A stretch of 22,749 nucleotides of DNA from Acetobacteraceae bacterium (GCA_003506895.1 DNXO01000157.1:1-22749), one strand, 5' to 3'. Positions 1 to 7,166 are shown, counted from the stretch's first letter. Notes: generated by a model not told the origin, from the letters alone. Translations and numbers: made by a program.

Positions 1-321
1 ACCGAGGGGCAGATGAGCGACCACACGGGCGCGGGTATTGTCCTCGAGAAATTGCCGCCGGCGAAGACGCTGATCGGGGACCGCGGCTATGACAGCAACC
101 GCTTTCGGGCTGCATTATTGGCAAGGGGTATCGCGCCCTGCATACCGCCAACAAAGAACCGCAAGGAGACAATCCAATATGACAAGACGCTCTACAAGCA
201 GCGCCATCGGATCGCGAACCTATTCGCCAAACTCAAGGACTGGCGCCGCATCGCGACACGCTACGACCATACTTTCTTTTCAGCGATTTGTCTCGCCGCG
301 GCCGTTTTGTTCTACCTGTAG
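1..321 (+). CDS. IS5-family transposase, C-terminal part (5' end outside window)
   Basis: The reading frame is open from base 1, so the true start lies to the left and the internal ATG at 13 is not the start. The visible part is about 106 residues. It contains GDRGYDSNRF, the second catalytic Asp region of IS5 DDE transposases. Further on, the segment RHRIANLFAKLKDWRRIATRYD carries the Y-x2-R-x3-E-type signature region; here the position usually held by the catalytic Glu appears as Asn (RIANLFAKLK). In many IS427 proteins this reads R-x2-VER-x-F, so the substitution may mean an inactive enzyme. The C-terminus (AAAVLFYL) is typical for the group. It catalyses cut-and-paste movement of its own element. 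Confidence 0.8.
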   Translation, partial: TEGQMSDHTGAGIVLEKLPPAKTLIGDRGYDSNRFRAALLARGIAPCIPPTKNRKETIQYDKTLYKQRHRIANLFAKLKDWRRIATRYDHTFFSAICLAAAVLFYL

Positions 322-341
322 AGGGTGAGTCCTGACCCTAG
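321..341. repeat. Right terminal inverted repeat of the IS5-family element plus CTAG junction
   Basis: The stretch begins in the stop codon of the transposase and contains GGGTGAGTCCTGACCC (323-338), partly self-complementary (GGGT...ACCC). It ends in CTAG (338-341), the likely target sequence. The matching left repeat is outside the window, so the assignment rests on position and on resemblance to known IS427-group ends. Confidence 0.6.
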
Positions 342-378
342 TTAACCTGTCCGGTTTATGTGGCTCATGATCTGTCCG
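338..378. repeat. Left terminal repeat of the ISNCY-type element (interrupted)
   Basis: Two imperfect motif copies lie in tandem: CTAGTTAACCTGTCCGG (338-354) and TGTGGCTCATGATCTGTCCG (359-378). They align with the inverted copy at 1690-1735 over roughly 36 bases with small gaps. The outermost TGTGG seen at the right end is absent here because the IS5-family end starts at the CTAG. Confidence 0.5.
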
Positions 379-388
379 CTTTGATCTT

Positions 389-420
389 GTTCTGTTCTGG
401 GGCATGCCCCAGAACAGAAC
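389..420. repeat. Perfect 32-bp palindrome inside the ISNCY-type element
   Basis: The left half GTTCTGTTCTGGGGCA (389-404) is followed with no spacer by its exact reverse complement (405-420). It lies between the left IS end and the stop of the small minus-strand frame at 488. It could act as a transcription terminator for minus-strand IS transcripts, or be a head-to-head junction of two identical ends. As RNA the tip would open to a small loop. Confidence 0.85.
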
Positions 421-487
421 GGCCGCATTGGAAGCGTGTCGTGCGGCCTGGTCTGAATGGTGTTTCGGGTTGGACCATCATCCTTGG

Positions 488-826
488 TCAATCGCGTCCG
501 AAGCCACGCGGTGGCCGTATCGCGGCGATTTCCTCCAGGTCCAGATCGGCTAGGGCCTGCAGGGCTTCCCCGGTCGGCGTGTCACGCGTCGCTTCCGGTA
601 AGGCTTCAAGCCAACGAGTATAGCTCGCCTGAAGCGAGATCAGCCCCGCGACAGTATCGGCCCAGCGTTGCCCCAGGCTTGGACCCCGGGGCGTCCGACG
701 CGGCTGCAAGGGCGCTGCTGTTGCCCCAAGCCGCAGACGATACCCTGCCTGACGTTCGGCCCCGGTCAGAGCCCGCTCGCCGTCGGGTCTGCATCCCGCC
801 GGCCAGGCCCCCTTGCATTCCGTCAC
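488..826 (-). pseudogene. Remnant of a small IS-associated reading frame
   Basis: A 112-codon minus-strand frame runs from a GTG at 826. It contains RALTGAERQAGYRLRLG near the start, then QRWADTVAGLISLQASYTRW, and ends in IRPPRGFGRD. From memory this resembles small accessory proteins found beside transposases in alphaproteobacteria (an AERQARYR-type N-terminus and a PPRGFGRD C-terminus). The frame stays open upstream of the GTG into the transposase region, overlapping its aberrant C-terminus in another frame. It looks like one half of a deletion or frameshift junction near 850. No function can be assigned. Confidence 0.4.
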
Positions 827-1655
827 GTGACGATATCCCGGCCAATCTCGGCGGCAGTTGCAGGCTCAGCCGTTGCCATTTCACCGTGTTGTCGTTGCCC
901 ACCGTCCGCTCCTCCTGAACACACAGAATATCGCGCCACGCCGCCATGTTGTCGGTTACGAACGCCGATCCCTCCTGCTCCGCCGCGATTGCGAACCGCG
1001 TGTTGTGTTCCGGGATGTAGGTCTCGCGCAGCCAGCGGTTGGCAGCCTCCACCGTGACGATCCCGGCCAGCTTCATCTCCTTCGGCAGACGGTCCTGCAA
1101 CGTCGAGAACACCCGCTCCGAACGCCCGCGCGCTTGCGGCGAATAGGCCGCGATATGCTCGATGCCATACTGCGTCAGCACGGTCTTCGACGCCCGCCCG
1201 CCCGCCTCCGGCGTATGGAAGTAATGGCTGCCCCGGTCGGTATAGAGCGAGAAGAACAGGCCGTGCCTGGCCACCACCTCCGCGACACCGCGCAGGCTTG
1301 ACGCCGTACCTTCCTCATCCACCAGGAACATCGAGTAGATCGCGCTTGTTGCGTCCTCCATGGTGACAACAAGGTCCTGTTTGCCCAGACCATCCGCCAG
1401 CCAGGCATGCGTCGAGGCATCCTGGTGCAGCATCATCCCCACCATCGGCCGCCGCGGCGATGGCGCGAGGCGCCGGTCGTCCAGCCCCGCAACACCCGAC
1501 TCGCGATAGCGCTCCCGCCATCGGCGGAACGTGCGCTCACTGACCCCAAGCAACTCAGCCGCCTCCATCTGGCTTAACTCCGACCGCTCCGAGCGGCCAA
1601 GAATGTCCGTGAAACGCATCCGGCGTATCCCTTCGTGAATGCGTGTCCAGTCCAT
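606..1655 (-). pseudogene. ISNCY-family transposase, internally deleted and frameshifted at the C-terminus
   Basis: The N-terminus (MDWTRIHEGIRRMRF) leads into a helix-turn-helix (SQMEAAELLGVSERTFRRWR). The catalytic core retains the three expected acidic sites: MMLHQDASTH, LYTDRGSHY and ARGRSERVF. Two blocks normally present in the family seem missing. The frame passes directly from RRLAPSPRRP to MVGMMLHQD, where I expect about 60-70 more residues, and KTVLTQYGIEHIAAY lacks the usual VGRAL-type insert. After LSLQLPP, near position 850, the sequence becomes Arg/Gly/Ser-rich and unlike the family C-terminus, so a frameshift or deletion is likely. I prefer the ATG at 1655, which has GGAGG a few bases upstream, over the one at 1667. 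Probably inactive. Confidence 0.7.
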
Positions 1656-1689
1656 GCTGCCCTCCATCCTTGGAGGCTCGCATGACCGG

Positions 1690-1735
1690 ACAATTCACGA
1701 GCTACGAAACCCGGCCAGATGACGAGCTAGCCACA
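1690..1735. repeat. Right terminal repeat of the ISNCY-type element
   Basis: Read on the minus strand from 1735, this contains TGTGGCTAGCTCGTCATCTG and then TAGCTCGTGAATTGTCCGG, two tandem imperfect copies of one motif. It is the inverted partner of 338-378. It ends only 75 bp before the start codon of the NHL-repeat gene, so the IS sits in or next to that gene's promoter. Confidence 0.55.
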
Positions 1736-1810
1736 CTTCTCCCTCGGAACCTTGCGTAATCCCCAAACCAAAACCACTCTCACGCCCACCAAGAAACAGG
1801 AACGTCCGAC

Positions 1811-2776
1811 ATGACCGAGACAATCGGCTCCGGCGAGTTCACCTACCGACCCGAACACGGCTGGGGGAAACTCCCCGACGGCTACGCGTTCGGCGATGTC
1901 GCCGCCGTGGGTGTGGACCGCTGGGACAACGTCTATGCCTTCCACCGTGGTGAGCATCCGATGGTCGTCTTCGACAAGGACGGCAACTTCCTCCGCTCTT
2001 GGGGCGACGGCATTTTTACCAGAGCGCATGGCGTCCACATGGGACCGGACGATACGATCTGGTGCACCGACGACGGCGACCACACCGTCCGCCAATGCAC
2101 CCTGGACGGCAAAGTGCTGCTGACCATCGGCGTTCCCGGCCACGCCACCCCCTACATGAGCGGCGAACCCTTCAACCGCTGCACCCACACAGCACTGTCC
2201 CCGCAAGGCGACATCTACGTGTCCGACGGCTACGGCAACTCCCGCGTGCATAAATACAGCCCCAACGGCAAGCTACTGCACTCCTGGGGCAGCCCCGGCA
2301 CCAATCCCGGTGAGTTCAATATCGCCCACAACATCACCTGTGACGGCGACGGCTGGGTCTATGTCGCCGACCGCGAGAACCACCGCGTCCAGGTGTTCGA
2401 CGGCAACGGCAAATACGAAACCCAGTGGAACAACATGCACCGCCCCAGCGGTCTGTTCATGACCGCCGGCAAGTGCCCGCTGTGCTTTATCGCCGAACTC
2501 GGCCCGCATCTGCCGGTCAACCTGGACCTGCCGAACATCGGCCCCCGTATCAGCGTCTGGGACCACACCGGCAAGCAACTCGCCCGCGTCCAGGCCGCCC
2601 CGTCCCGAGGCACCGCCCCCGGCCAGTTCATCTCCCCCCACGGCCTGGCCGCCGACTCGTTCGGTAACCTCTACGTCGGGGAGGTTGCCTACACCTCGTG
2701 GTCCCGATCGTTTCCCGGCGTCGAAAAGCCGAAATACATCCGCTGCCTGCAAAAACTCGTCCGAGTGGGAGGCTGA
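1811..2776 (+). CDS. NHL-repeat six-bladed beta-propeller protein (PAL-like)
   Basis: 321 residues with no signal peptide, so probably cytoplasmic. Six NHL/propeller repeats follow one another: around residues 30-70 (DRWDNVYAFHRGEHPMVVFD), 75-115 (DDTIWCTDDGDHTVRQ), 120-160 (GDIYVSDGYGNSRVHKYSPN), 165-205 (GWVYVADRENHRVQVFDGNG), 210-265 (ending RISVWDHTGKQLARVQ) and 275-320 (FISPHGLAADSFGNLYVGEV). Such proteins are often annotated as peptidyl-alpha-hydroxyglycine alpha-amidating lyase-like, but I see nothing that fixes that activity. Family members may be lactonase/lyase-like enzymes or binding scaffolds. An AGGA lies about 8 bases before the ATG. The stop is 3 bases from the next start, so it is co-transcribed with the binding protein and probably the BVMO. 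The upstream IS end is 75 bp away. Confidence 0.85.
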   Translation: MTETIGSGEFTYRPEHGWGKLPDGYAFGDVAAVGVDRWDNVYAFHRGEHPMVVFDKDGNFLRSWGDGIFTRAHGVHMGPDDTIWCTDDGDHTVRQCTLDGKVLLTIGVPGHATPYMSGEPFNRCTHTALSPQGDIYVSDGYGNSRVHKYSPNGKLLHSWGSPGTNPGEFNIAHNITCDGDGWVYVADRENHRVQVFDGNGKYETQWNNMHRPSGLFMTAGKCPLCFIAELGPHLPVNLDLPNIGPRISVWDHTGKQLARVQAAPSRGTAPGQFISPHGLAADSFGNLYVGEVAYTSWSRSFPGVEKPKYIRCLQKLVRVGG

Positions 2777-2779
2777 CCA

Positions 2780-3991
2780 ATGAATATCACCCGAAGACAA
2801 GCGTTGGCCGCGACCGGTGCGGCGCTGATCAGCCCCGCTGCCCGGGCCGCCGCCAACGCCGCCGTCCCGGTGCGCATCGGCGTCATCAACGACATGAGCG
2901 GCCCTTACGCCGATATCGGCGGACGCGGGTCAGTGATCGCCGCGAAAATGGCGGCGGCCGATTTCGGCGGCAGCGTGCTGAACCGGCCGGTGGAGATCCT
3001 CAACGCCGATCACCTGAACAAGCCGGATGTCGGTTTGCCGATCATCCGCGAATGGTTCGGGCCCGGAAACGTCGGCATGGTGATGGATTTCGGCAACACG
3101 CCGATCGCCCTGGGCACGCAGCCCATGCTGACCCAGTTCAACAAGATCGCCATCTACACCTCCGTCGCCAGCGCGGTGCTGACCGGCAAGGCATGCTCTC
3201 CCCTGTCGGCGCATTGGGCGCACGACAGCTACGCCACGACCGCGCCGCTGGTACGCGCGATGGTCGCGCGAGGCCTCGACACCTTCTTTTTCCTCGTCGC
3301 CGACTACACCTTCGGCGACATCATGGCGAACGATGCCGCGGCCGGGATCAAGGCCGCCGGCGGCAAGCTGCTGGGCACATCCCGCCATCCCATGGCCAGT
3401 TCCGACTTCGCGTCCTATCTGCTGGCGGCCCAGACCTCGGGCGCGAAGGTGATCGTTTTGTGCAACGGCGGAACGGATACCACCAATGCCTATAAGCAGG
3501 CGGTCGAATTCGGGTTGGCCAAAACCCAAACCTTCGTCACCCCGATCATGTTCCTCAGCGACGTCCACAGCCTGGGTGTCCAGACCGCGCAAGGCTTGCA
3601 GTTCACCCAGTCCTGGTACTGGGACCAGACAGACGAAACACGCGCCTGGTCAAAACACTTCATGGAGGTGGCCGGGCGGAGGCCTAACGACACCCATGCG
3701 GCGGCCTATTCGGCGGTGTTGAACTACCTGCGCGCCATGGCCCAGGCAAACACCGACGAAGCCCAAGCGGTCATGCGGTCCCTGAAGTCCCTGACGATCA
3801 ACGATGTGTTCGCGAAAGGCGGCCATGTCCGTCAGGACGGCCGCATGATGTTCGATCGCTACCTCGCTCGGGTAAAGTCCCCCGACCAATCCAAAAGCGA
3901 GTGGGATGAGCTCGAGATACTGCAAACCATCCCGGCGGCGGAAGGATTCCGGCCGTTGTCGCAAAGCGAATGTGGATACATCAAAGCCTGA
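2780..3991 (+). CDS. Tat-exported ABC transporter substrate-binding protein (branched-chain amino acid/HAAT type)
   Basis: 403 residues. The N-terminus, with TRRQALAATGAALISP followed by ARAAANA, is a twin-arginine-like signal with cleavage expected near residue 24-27, so the protein acts in the periplasm. The mature part starts VPVRIGVINDMSGPYADIGG, the standard opening of type I periplasmic-binding proteins of the HAAT family (Peripla_BP_6), and the length fits. A clear ribosome site (GGGAGG) precedes the ATG, and the gene is 3 bp after the NHL gene. No permease or ATPase gene is near, so it is an orphan receptor in this window. Tat export of such proteins is common in alphaproteobacteria. 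Its neighbours suggest that the ligand is an aromatic or hydrophobic acid or ketone rather than an amino acid; this is inference. Confidence 0.9.
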   Translation: MNITRRQALAATGAALISPAARAAANAAVPVRIGVINDMSGPYADIGGRGSVIAAKMAAADFGGSVLNRPVEILNADHLNKPDVGLPIIREWFGPGNVGMVMDFGNTPIALGTQPMLTQFNKIAIYTSVASAVLTGKACSPLSAHWAHDSYATTAPLVRAMVARGLDTFFFLVADYTFGDIMANDAAAGIKAAGGKLLGTSRHPMASSDFASYLLAAQTSGAKVIVLCNGGTDTTNAYKQAVEFGLAKTQTFVTPIMFLSDVHSLGVQTAQGLQFTQSWYWDQTDETRAWSKHFMEVAGRRPNDTHAAAYSAVLNYLRAMAQANTDEAQAVMRSLKSLTINDVFAKGGHVRQDGRMMFDRYLARVKSPDQSKSEWDELEILQTIPAAEGFRPLSQSECGYIKA

Positions 3992-4074
3992 TCAACGCAG
4001 GCTTCGTCCGATGCTTGCGGCAAGCCGTGTTCAATGATGAAGTCCGCCCGGGAAATCCAAGAAGGGAAAGACCG

Positions 4075-6009
4075 ATGTTCGAATCCGCGGTCAAGGATGA
4101 AGCCGCCCTCCGTGCCGCCCTGGCCGACGCCGATATCGCGCCGATGTTGATGGTGCTCGCGCAACTCAGTGGCGACATGGACATCCTGGACGAAGTCGCC
4201 CCGCACATCCACGGCGCCTGGAGCTTTATGGAAGCCGTCCCCGAGGACCTGAAGCAAAAGGTTCGCGACCGCCTGGTGGCAACCCTGCAAGACTACGCCG
4301 CCACCGGCCGCCAACCCCCGATCGACCTGCCCGCCGACACCCTGCAACGCATGATGAGCGCCGGCGTCGGCCAAACCGTCCCCGCCGACTACATCCCGCT
4401 GCTGGTCGAGGAAACCCAGCTTGCATCAGAAGATGCGCGAGCCGTCCATTGGCGCCGCGACGGCGTGTCGGCGGACGGATTCAACACCGTAATCATCGGC
4501 GCCGGCTTCTCCGGCCTGTGTTCCGCCATCCGTCTGAAGGAAATGGGTATCCCCTTCGTCATTCTTGAAAAGAACCAGAATGTCGGGGGCACTTGGCTGG
4601 AAAACATTTATCCTGGCTGCGCCGTCGATACGCCCAACCATTTTTATTCGTATTCCTTCAATCAGAACGACAAGTGGACACGCCACTTCTCCCGCCGGGA
4701 TGAAATCCTGGCCTATATCGGCGCCACCGCGGACAAGTTCGATTTACGCCAACACATCCGTTTCGGCGTCGAAGTCACCCGTGCCGCGTTCAACGACCGC
4801 ACGTCACGGTGGGAGGTGACATTCCAATCCGCCGACAACGAAGCGGAAACGATCGAGGCGAACGCCGTGATCAGCGCCGTGGGCCAGCTCAACCGCCCCT
4901 CCATGCCGCCCATCGCCGGCATCGACCGCTTCCAAGGGCCGCTGTTCCATACCGCCCGATGGGACTCGTCCGTCGATCTGAAAGGCAAGCGCGTCGCCAT
5001 CATCGGCACCGGCGCCAGTGCCATGCAGACCGGCCCGTCGATCGCGCCAGACGTCGCGAAACTGCTGATCTTCCAGCGCACCCGCCACTGGGTGGCGAGC
5101 AACCCCAACTACCACAAGGAAGTCAGCGCCGGTAACCGCTGGGCGATTGCCAACATCCCGTTCTTCGCGAAATGGATGCGCTTCCAGTTGTTCTGGGCCG
5201 GCTCCGACGGCTTCCATGCATCGTTGAAGATGGATCCTAGCTGGAACCAGCCGGACATTTCCTTGAACGAAGCGAACCACAAGATGCGGGAGATGATGAT
5301 CGATCACATCCGCAACGAACTCGGCGGCGACGAGGAACTGCTGGCGAAGGTGGTTCCGCCCTATCCGCCATACGGCAAGCGCATGCTGCGCGACAATCAC
5401 TGGTACCGGATGCTGAAGCGCCCGAACGTGGAACTGGTGACCGACGCGATCGATCATATCGCCGAGGATTCGATCCTCATGAAGGACGGTTCGGCGCACA
5501 AGGTTGACGTGATCATCATGGCCACCGGCTTCCAGGCCTCCAAGATGCTATGGCCGATGGAGATCGTCGGGCGCGGCGGCCGCACCATCCGCGATGCCTG
5601 GGGTGACGACGATCCGCGCGCCTATCTGGGCATCACCATGCCCGGCTTCCCGAATCTGTTCCTGACCTATGGCCCCAACACCAATCTGGCCCATGGCGGC
5701 AGCATCATTTTCCACACCGAGTGTCAGGTCCGCTACATCGCCCAGGCCCTGCGCGACATGATCGAAAACGATTACGCAACACTGGAAGTCACCACAAGCG
5801 CGCACGACGACTACAACGAACGTCTCGATGAGGTCTGCAAGAATATGGTGTGGGCGCATCCCGGCGTGACAAGCTGGTATAAGAACAAGCATAACCGGGT
5901 GACGGTCACCTCGCCCTGGACGTTGCTGGATTACTGGAAGCTCACCCGCACCTACAGCCCAGCCGACTACCACGCTGAACGAACCGAGGAAGCAATCGCC
6001 GCCGAATAA
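4075..6009 (+). CDS. Flavin-dependent Baeyer-Villiger monooxygenase, HAPMO-like
   Basis: 644 residues. After a helical N-terminal extension of about 135 residues comes the FAD Rossmann motif GAGFSG (142-147), then GGTWL (171-175). The Baeyer-Villiger fingerprint FQGPLFHTARWD is at 286-297, the NADPH Rossmann motif GTGASA at 311-316, and MATGF near 482-486. Size and extension match 4-hydroxyacetophenone monooxygenase (about 640 residues) rather than the shorter cyclohexanone type. Expected reaction: NADPH and O2-dependent insertion of oxygen next to a ketone, giving an ester or lactone. I chose the ATG at 4075 because AGAAGGGAAAG precedes it. The frame is open back to 3970, but that start overlaps the upstream gene. 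It lies 83 bp after the binding-protein stop and is probably in the same transcript. Confidence 0.92.
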   Translation: MFESAVKDEAALRAALADADIAPMLMVLAQLSGDMDILDEVAPHIHGAWSFMEAVPEDLKQKVRDRLVATLQDYAATGRQPPIDLPADTLQRMMSAGVGQTVPADYIPLLVEETQLASEDARAVHWRRDGVSADGFNTVIIGAGFSGLCSAIRLKEMGIPFVILEKNQNVGGTWLENIYPGCAVDTPNHFYSYSFNQNDKWTRHFSRRDEILAYIGATADKFDLRQHIRFGVEVTRAAFNDRTSRWEVTFQSADNEAETIEANAVISAVGQLNRPSMPPIAGIDRFQGPLFHTARWDSSVDLKGKRVAIIGTGASAMQTGPSIAPDVAKLLIFQRTRHWVASNPNYHKEVSAGNRWAIANIPFFAKWMRFQLFWAGSDGFHASLKMDPSWNQPDISLNEANHKMREMMIDHIRNELGGDEELLAKVVPPYPPYGKRMLRDNHWYRMLKRPNVELVTDAIDHIAEDSILMKDGSAHKVDVIIMATGFQASKMLWPMEIVGRGGRTIRDAWGDDDPRAYLGITMPGFPNLFLTYGPNTNLAHGGSIIFHTECQVRYIAQALRDMIENDYATLEVTTSAHDDYNERLDEVCKNMVWAHPGVTSWYKNKHNRVTVTSPWTLLDYWKLTRTYSPADYHAERTEEAIAAE

Positions 6010-6029
6010 CCCGACGCTGCCCCTCCGTC

Positions 6030-6051
6030 ATGGCGGGCGAAGGCCCGTCAT
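6030..6051. repeat. Short hairpin repeat (REP-like), between convergent genes
   Basis: ATGGCGGGC (6030-6038) pairs with GCCCGTCAT (6043-6051) across the loop GAAG, nine pairs with one G-U. It lies in the gap between the BVMO stop and the stop of the minus-strand small gene, so it may end transcription in both directions. A degenerate relative (CCTGGTGGGCGAAGGG) occurs at 13021-13036, also downstream of a plus-strand operon end, which suggests an interspersed repeat. No T-tract follows. Confidence 0.5.
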
Positions 6052-6072
6052 CCACGCCGTTCCCAAGGCGCC

Positions 6073-6237
6073 TCATCCCCGCCGTCGCCTCCGCTTCTTC
6101 GGGGGCGCCTTGGTGGCGGCCGTGACACCGCGTTTCAGCGCCGCATTCACCTGCCCGCGCGCGACGCCCATCCAGGCATTTGCCGCGCTCAGAAACATGC
6201 TCATCGCCGGATTTTTCTTTAACCATGGATTCCGCAT
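6073..6237 (-). CDS. Small basic protein, 54 residues
   Basis: The frame starts at the ATG at 6237 and encodes MRNPWLKKNPAMSMFLSAAN, continuing AWMGVARGQVNAALKRGVTA and ending in a lysine/arginine tail (PPKKRRRRRG). A purine-rich GGTGAG sits 4 bases upstream and AGGGCGG about 9 bases upstream. The pattern NP-(F/W)-LK-x-NP-x-MS followed by an Ala-rich amphipathic helix recalls, from memory, short conserved alphaproteobacterial hypotheticals of this shape, but I cannot name the family. It lies 76 bp downstream of the creatininase gene on the same strand and is likely co-transcribed. The basic tail suggests nucleic-acid or acidic-surface binding; this is inference. Confidence 0.55.
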   Translation of the reverse strand: MRNPWLKKNPAMSMFLSAANAWMGVARGQVNAALKRGVTAATKAPPKKRRRRRG

Positions 6238-6313
6238 GGTGCTCACCGCCCTGCCTGTGTGTCCTACACATGTGGTGCGGCACGGGGCGTGGCGATGAAC
6301 ATCCCGTGTGCTT

Positions 6314-7066
6314 CTATTCATTCTCCCCAACGAATGCCGAAAAAGTTTTCGCCAGTTCTGGTATGGCGGTATCGAACAGACGACGCCCGTGTTCCGGCGT
6401 GGCCAGCCCGGGATTCGACCCGATCCGGCCATCCGGAAACCGCCGCCGGTAGTCCGCCGGACCATGAAACCGCCCCGTCGGTGCGCGCGGCGGATCCAGC
6501 ACCGCCTGCTTGATCGCATCCGGCAGCACATACTGCGTCACCGCGACCTCGCTCGCGGTCGCATGACTGCCCTCATCGTCGCCGAACATTTCCTTGGCGA
6601 GGTCATGCATCACCTTGCCATCCCACCAATTCGCCAGACGACAGCGCAACTCGTCGTCCCGCCGGACACCGAACGCGCCTTCAAATTCCGCGTAGACCTC
6701 GGAGAACGCCGCCTGCACCGTGGCGATATTCCCGCCATGTCCATTGATGAAGAAGAACCGCCGGAACCCATGCCTGGCGAGCGACAGGACATAATCGTGG
6801 ATGATCGCGATTAACGTGGACGGCCGCACCGTCATCGACCCCGCGAACCCCATGTGATGCACCGCGATACCCACGCCGATCGTCGGTCCCACCATCGCGT
6901 CAGCGGCCTCGCCCACCCCCTTGGCGATCACCTCGGCGCAAATAGCGTCTGTGCCGATCAGCCCGTTCGGACCATGCTGTTCGGTTGATCCGATCGGCAG
7001 GATGATGGCCTTGGACCGGCCGAGATACGCCTCGACCTCCCGCCACGTCTGATGTTGCAAAAGCAT
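6314..7066 (-). CDS. Creatininase-family amidohydrolase
   Basis: 250 residues from the ATG at 7066, which has an excellent AGGAGGG about 9 bases upstream. The longer frame back to 7201 has no comparable site and overlaps the divergent gene. Metal-site motifs are clear: PIGSTEQHGP (Glu29, His31), GTD (Asp40), HHMGFAGS (70-77), NGHGGN (108-113) and SHATASE (His168, Glu173). The fold and metal centre are those of creatininase, MftE and related hydrolases that cut cyclic or peptide amide bonds with Zn/Mn. True creatininase is shorter on ligand-specific loops and its substrate is not implied here. It diverges from the amidohydrolase gene across 100 bp, so the two may be co-regulated hydrolases of one pathway. 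Confidence 0.88.
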   Translation of the reverse strand: MLLQHQTWREVEAYLGRSKAIILPIGSTEQHGPNGLIGTDAICAEVIAKGVGEAADAMVGPTIGVGIAVHHMGFAGSMTVRPSTLIAIIHDYVLSLARHGFRRFFFINGHGGNIATVQAAFSEVYAEFEGAFGVRRDDELRCRLANWWDGKVMHDLAKEMFGDDEGSHATASEVAVTQYVLPDAIKQAVLDPPRAPTGRFHGPADYRRRFPDGRIGSNPGLATPEHGRRLFDTAIPELAKTFSAFVGENE

Positions 7067-7166
7067 GCGCTGTGACCCTCCTGAACCGCCAGCGTAACCC
7101 GGCCACGGCGTTGACGATACCGCCCCGCCAAACCATGCTGGACCCAACGCTAACAAGGGGACGGAA
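7067..7166. promoter_or_regulatory. Divergent promoter region between creatininase and amidohydrolase genes
   Basis: This 100-bp gap separates the start codons of two divergent genes, so both promoters must lie in it or within the gene starts. Ribosome sites are visible at each edge: AGGAGGG reading left and AAGGGGA reading right. I see no convincing sigma-70 boxes or operator palindrome. Confidence 0.5.

Larger units (their letters stand above)
1..341 (+). mobile_element. IS5-family insertion sequence, right-hand part only (cut by window edge)
   Basis: This holds the 3' portion of an IS5-family (IS427-group-like) transposase gene, followed almost at once by a terminal sequence. The end at 323-338 reads GGGTGAGTCCTGACCC, and its reverse complement, GGGTCAGGACTCACCC, matches the type of end I associate with IS427-group elements. 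The element abuts a CTAG at 338-341, consistent with the CTAG-type target preference known in this group. The left end and first half of the transposase lie outside the window, so completeness cannot be judged. Confidence 0.75.
338..1735 (-). mobile_element. Decayed ISNCY-type insertion sequence
   Basis: It carries a degraded ISNCY transposase on the minus strand and has related sequences at both ends. Read inward from the right (1735 downward) the end is TGTGGCTAGCTCGTCATCTG, followed by a second copy of the motif (TAGCTCGTGAATTGTCCGG). The left side, read inward from 338, starts CTAGTTAACCTGTCCGG and is followed by TGTGGCTCATGATCTGTCCG. Both ends therefore show two tandem, imperfect TGTCCGG-type binding motifs, as expected of transposase sites. 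The first five bases of the left end (TGTGG) are missing exactly at the CTAG where the IS5-family element begins. No flanking target duplication can be checked on the left. Confidence 0.6.

Noticed and set aside
3970..4074. 35-codon N-terminal extension of the BVMO
   Set aside because: Overlaps the binding-protein end, lacks a ribosome site, and the ATG at 4075 has AGAAGGGAAAG before it.
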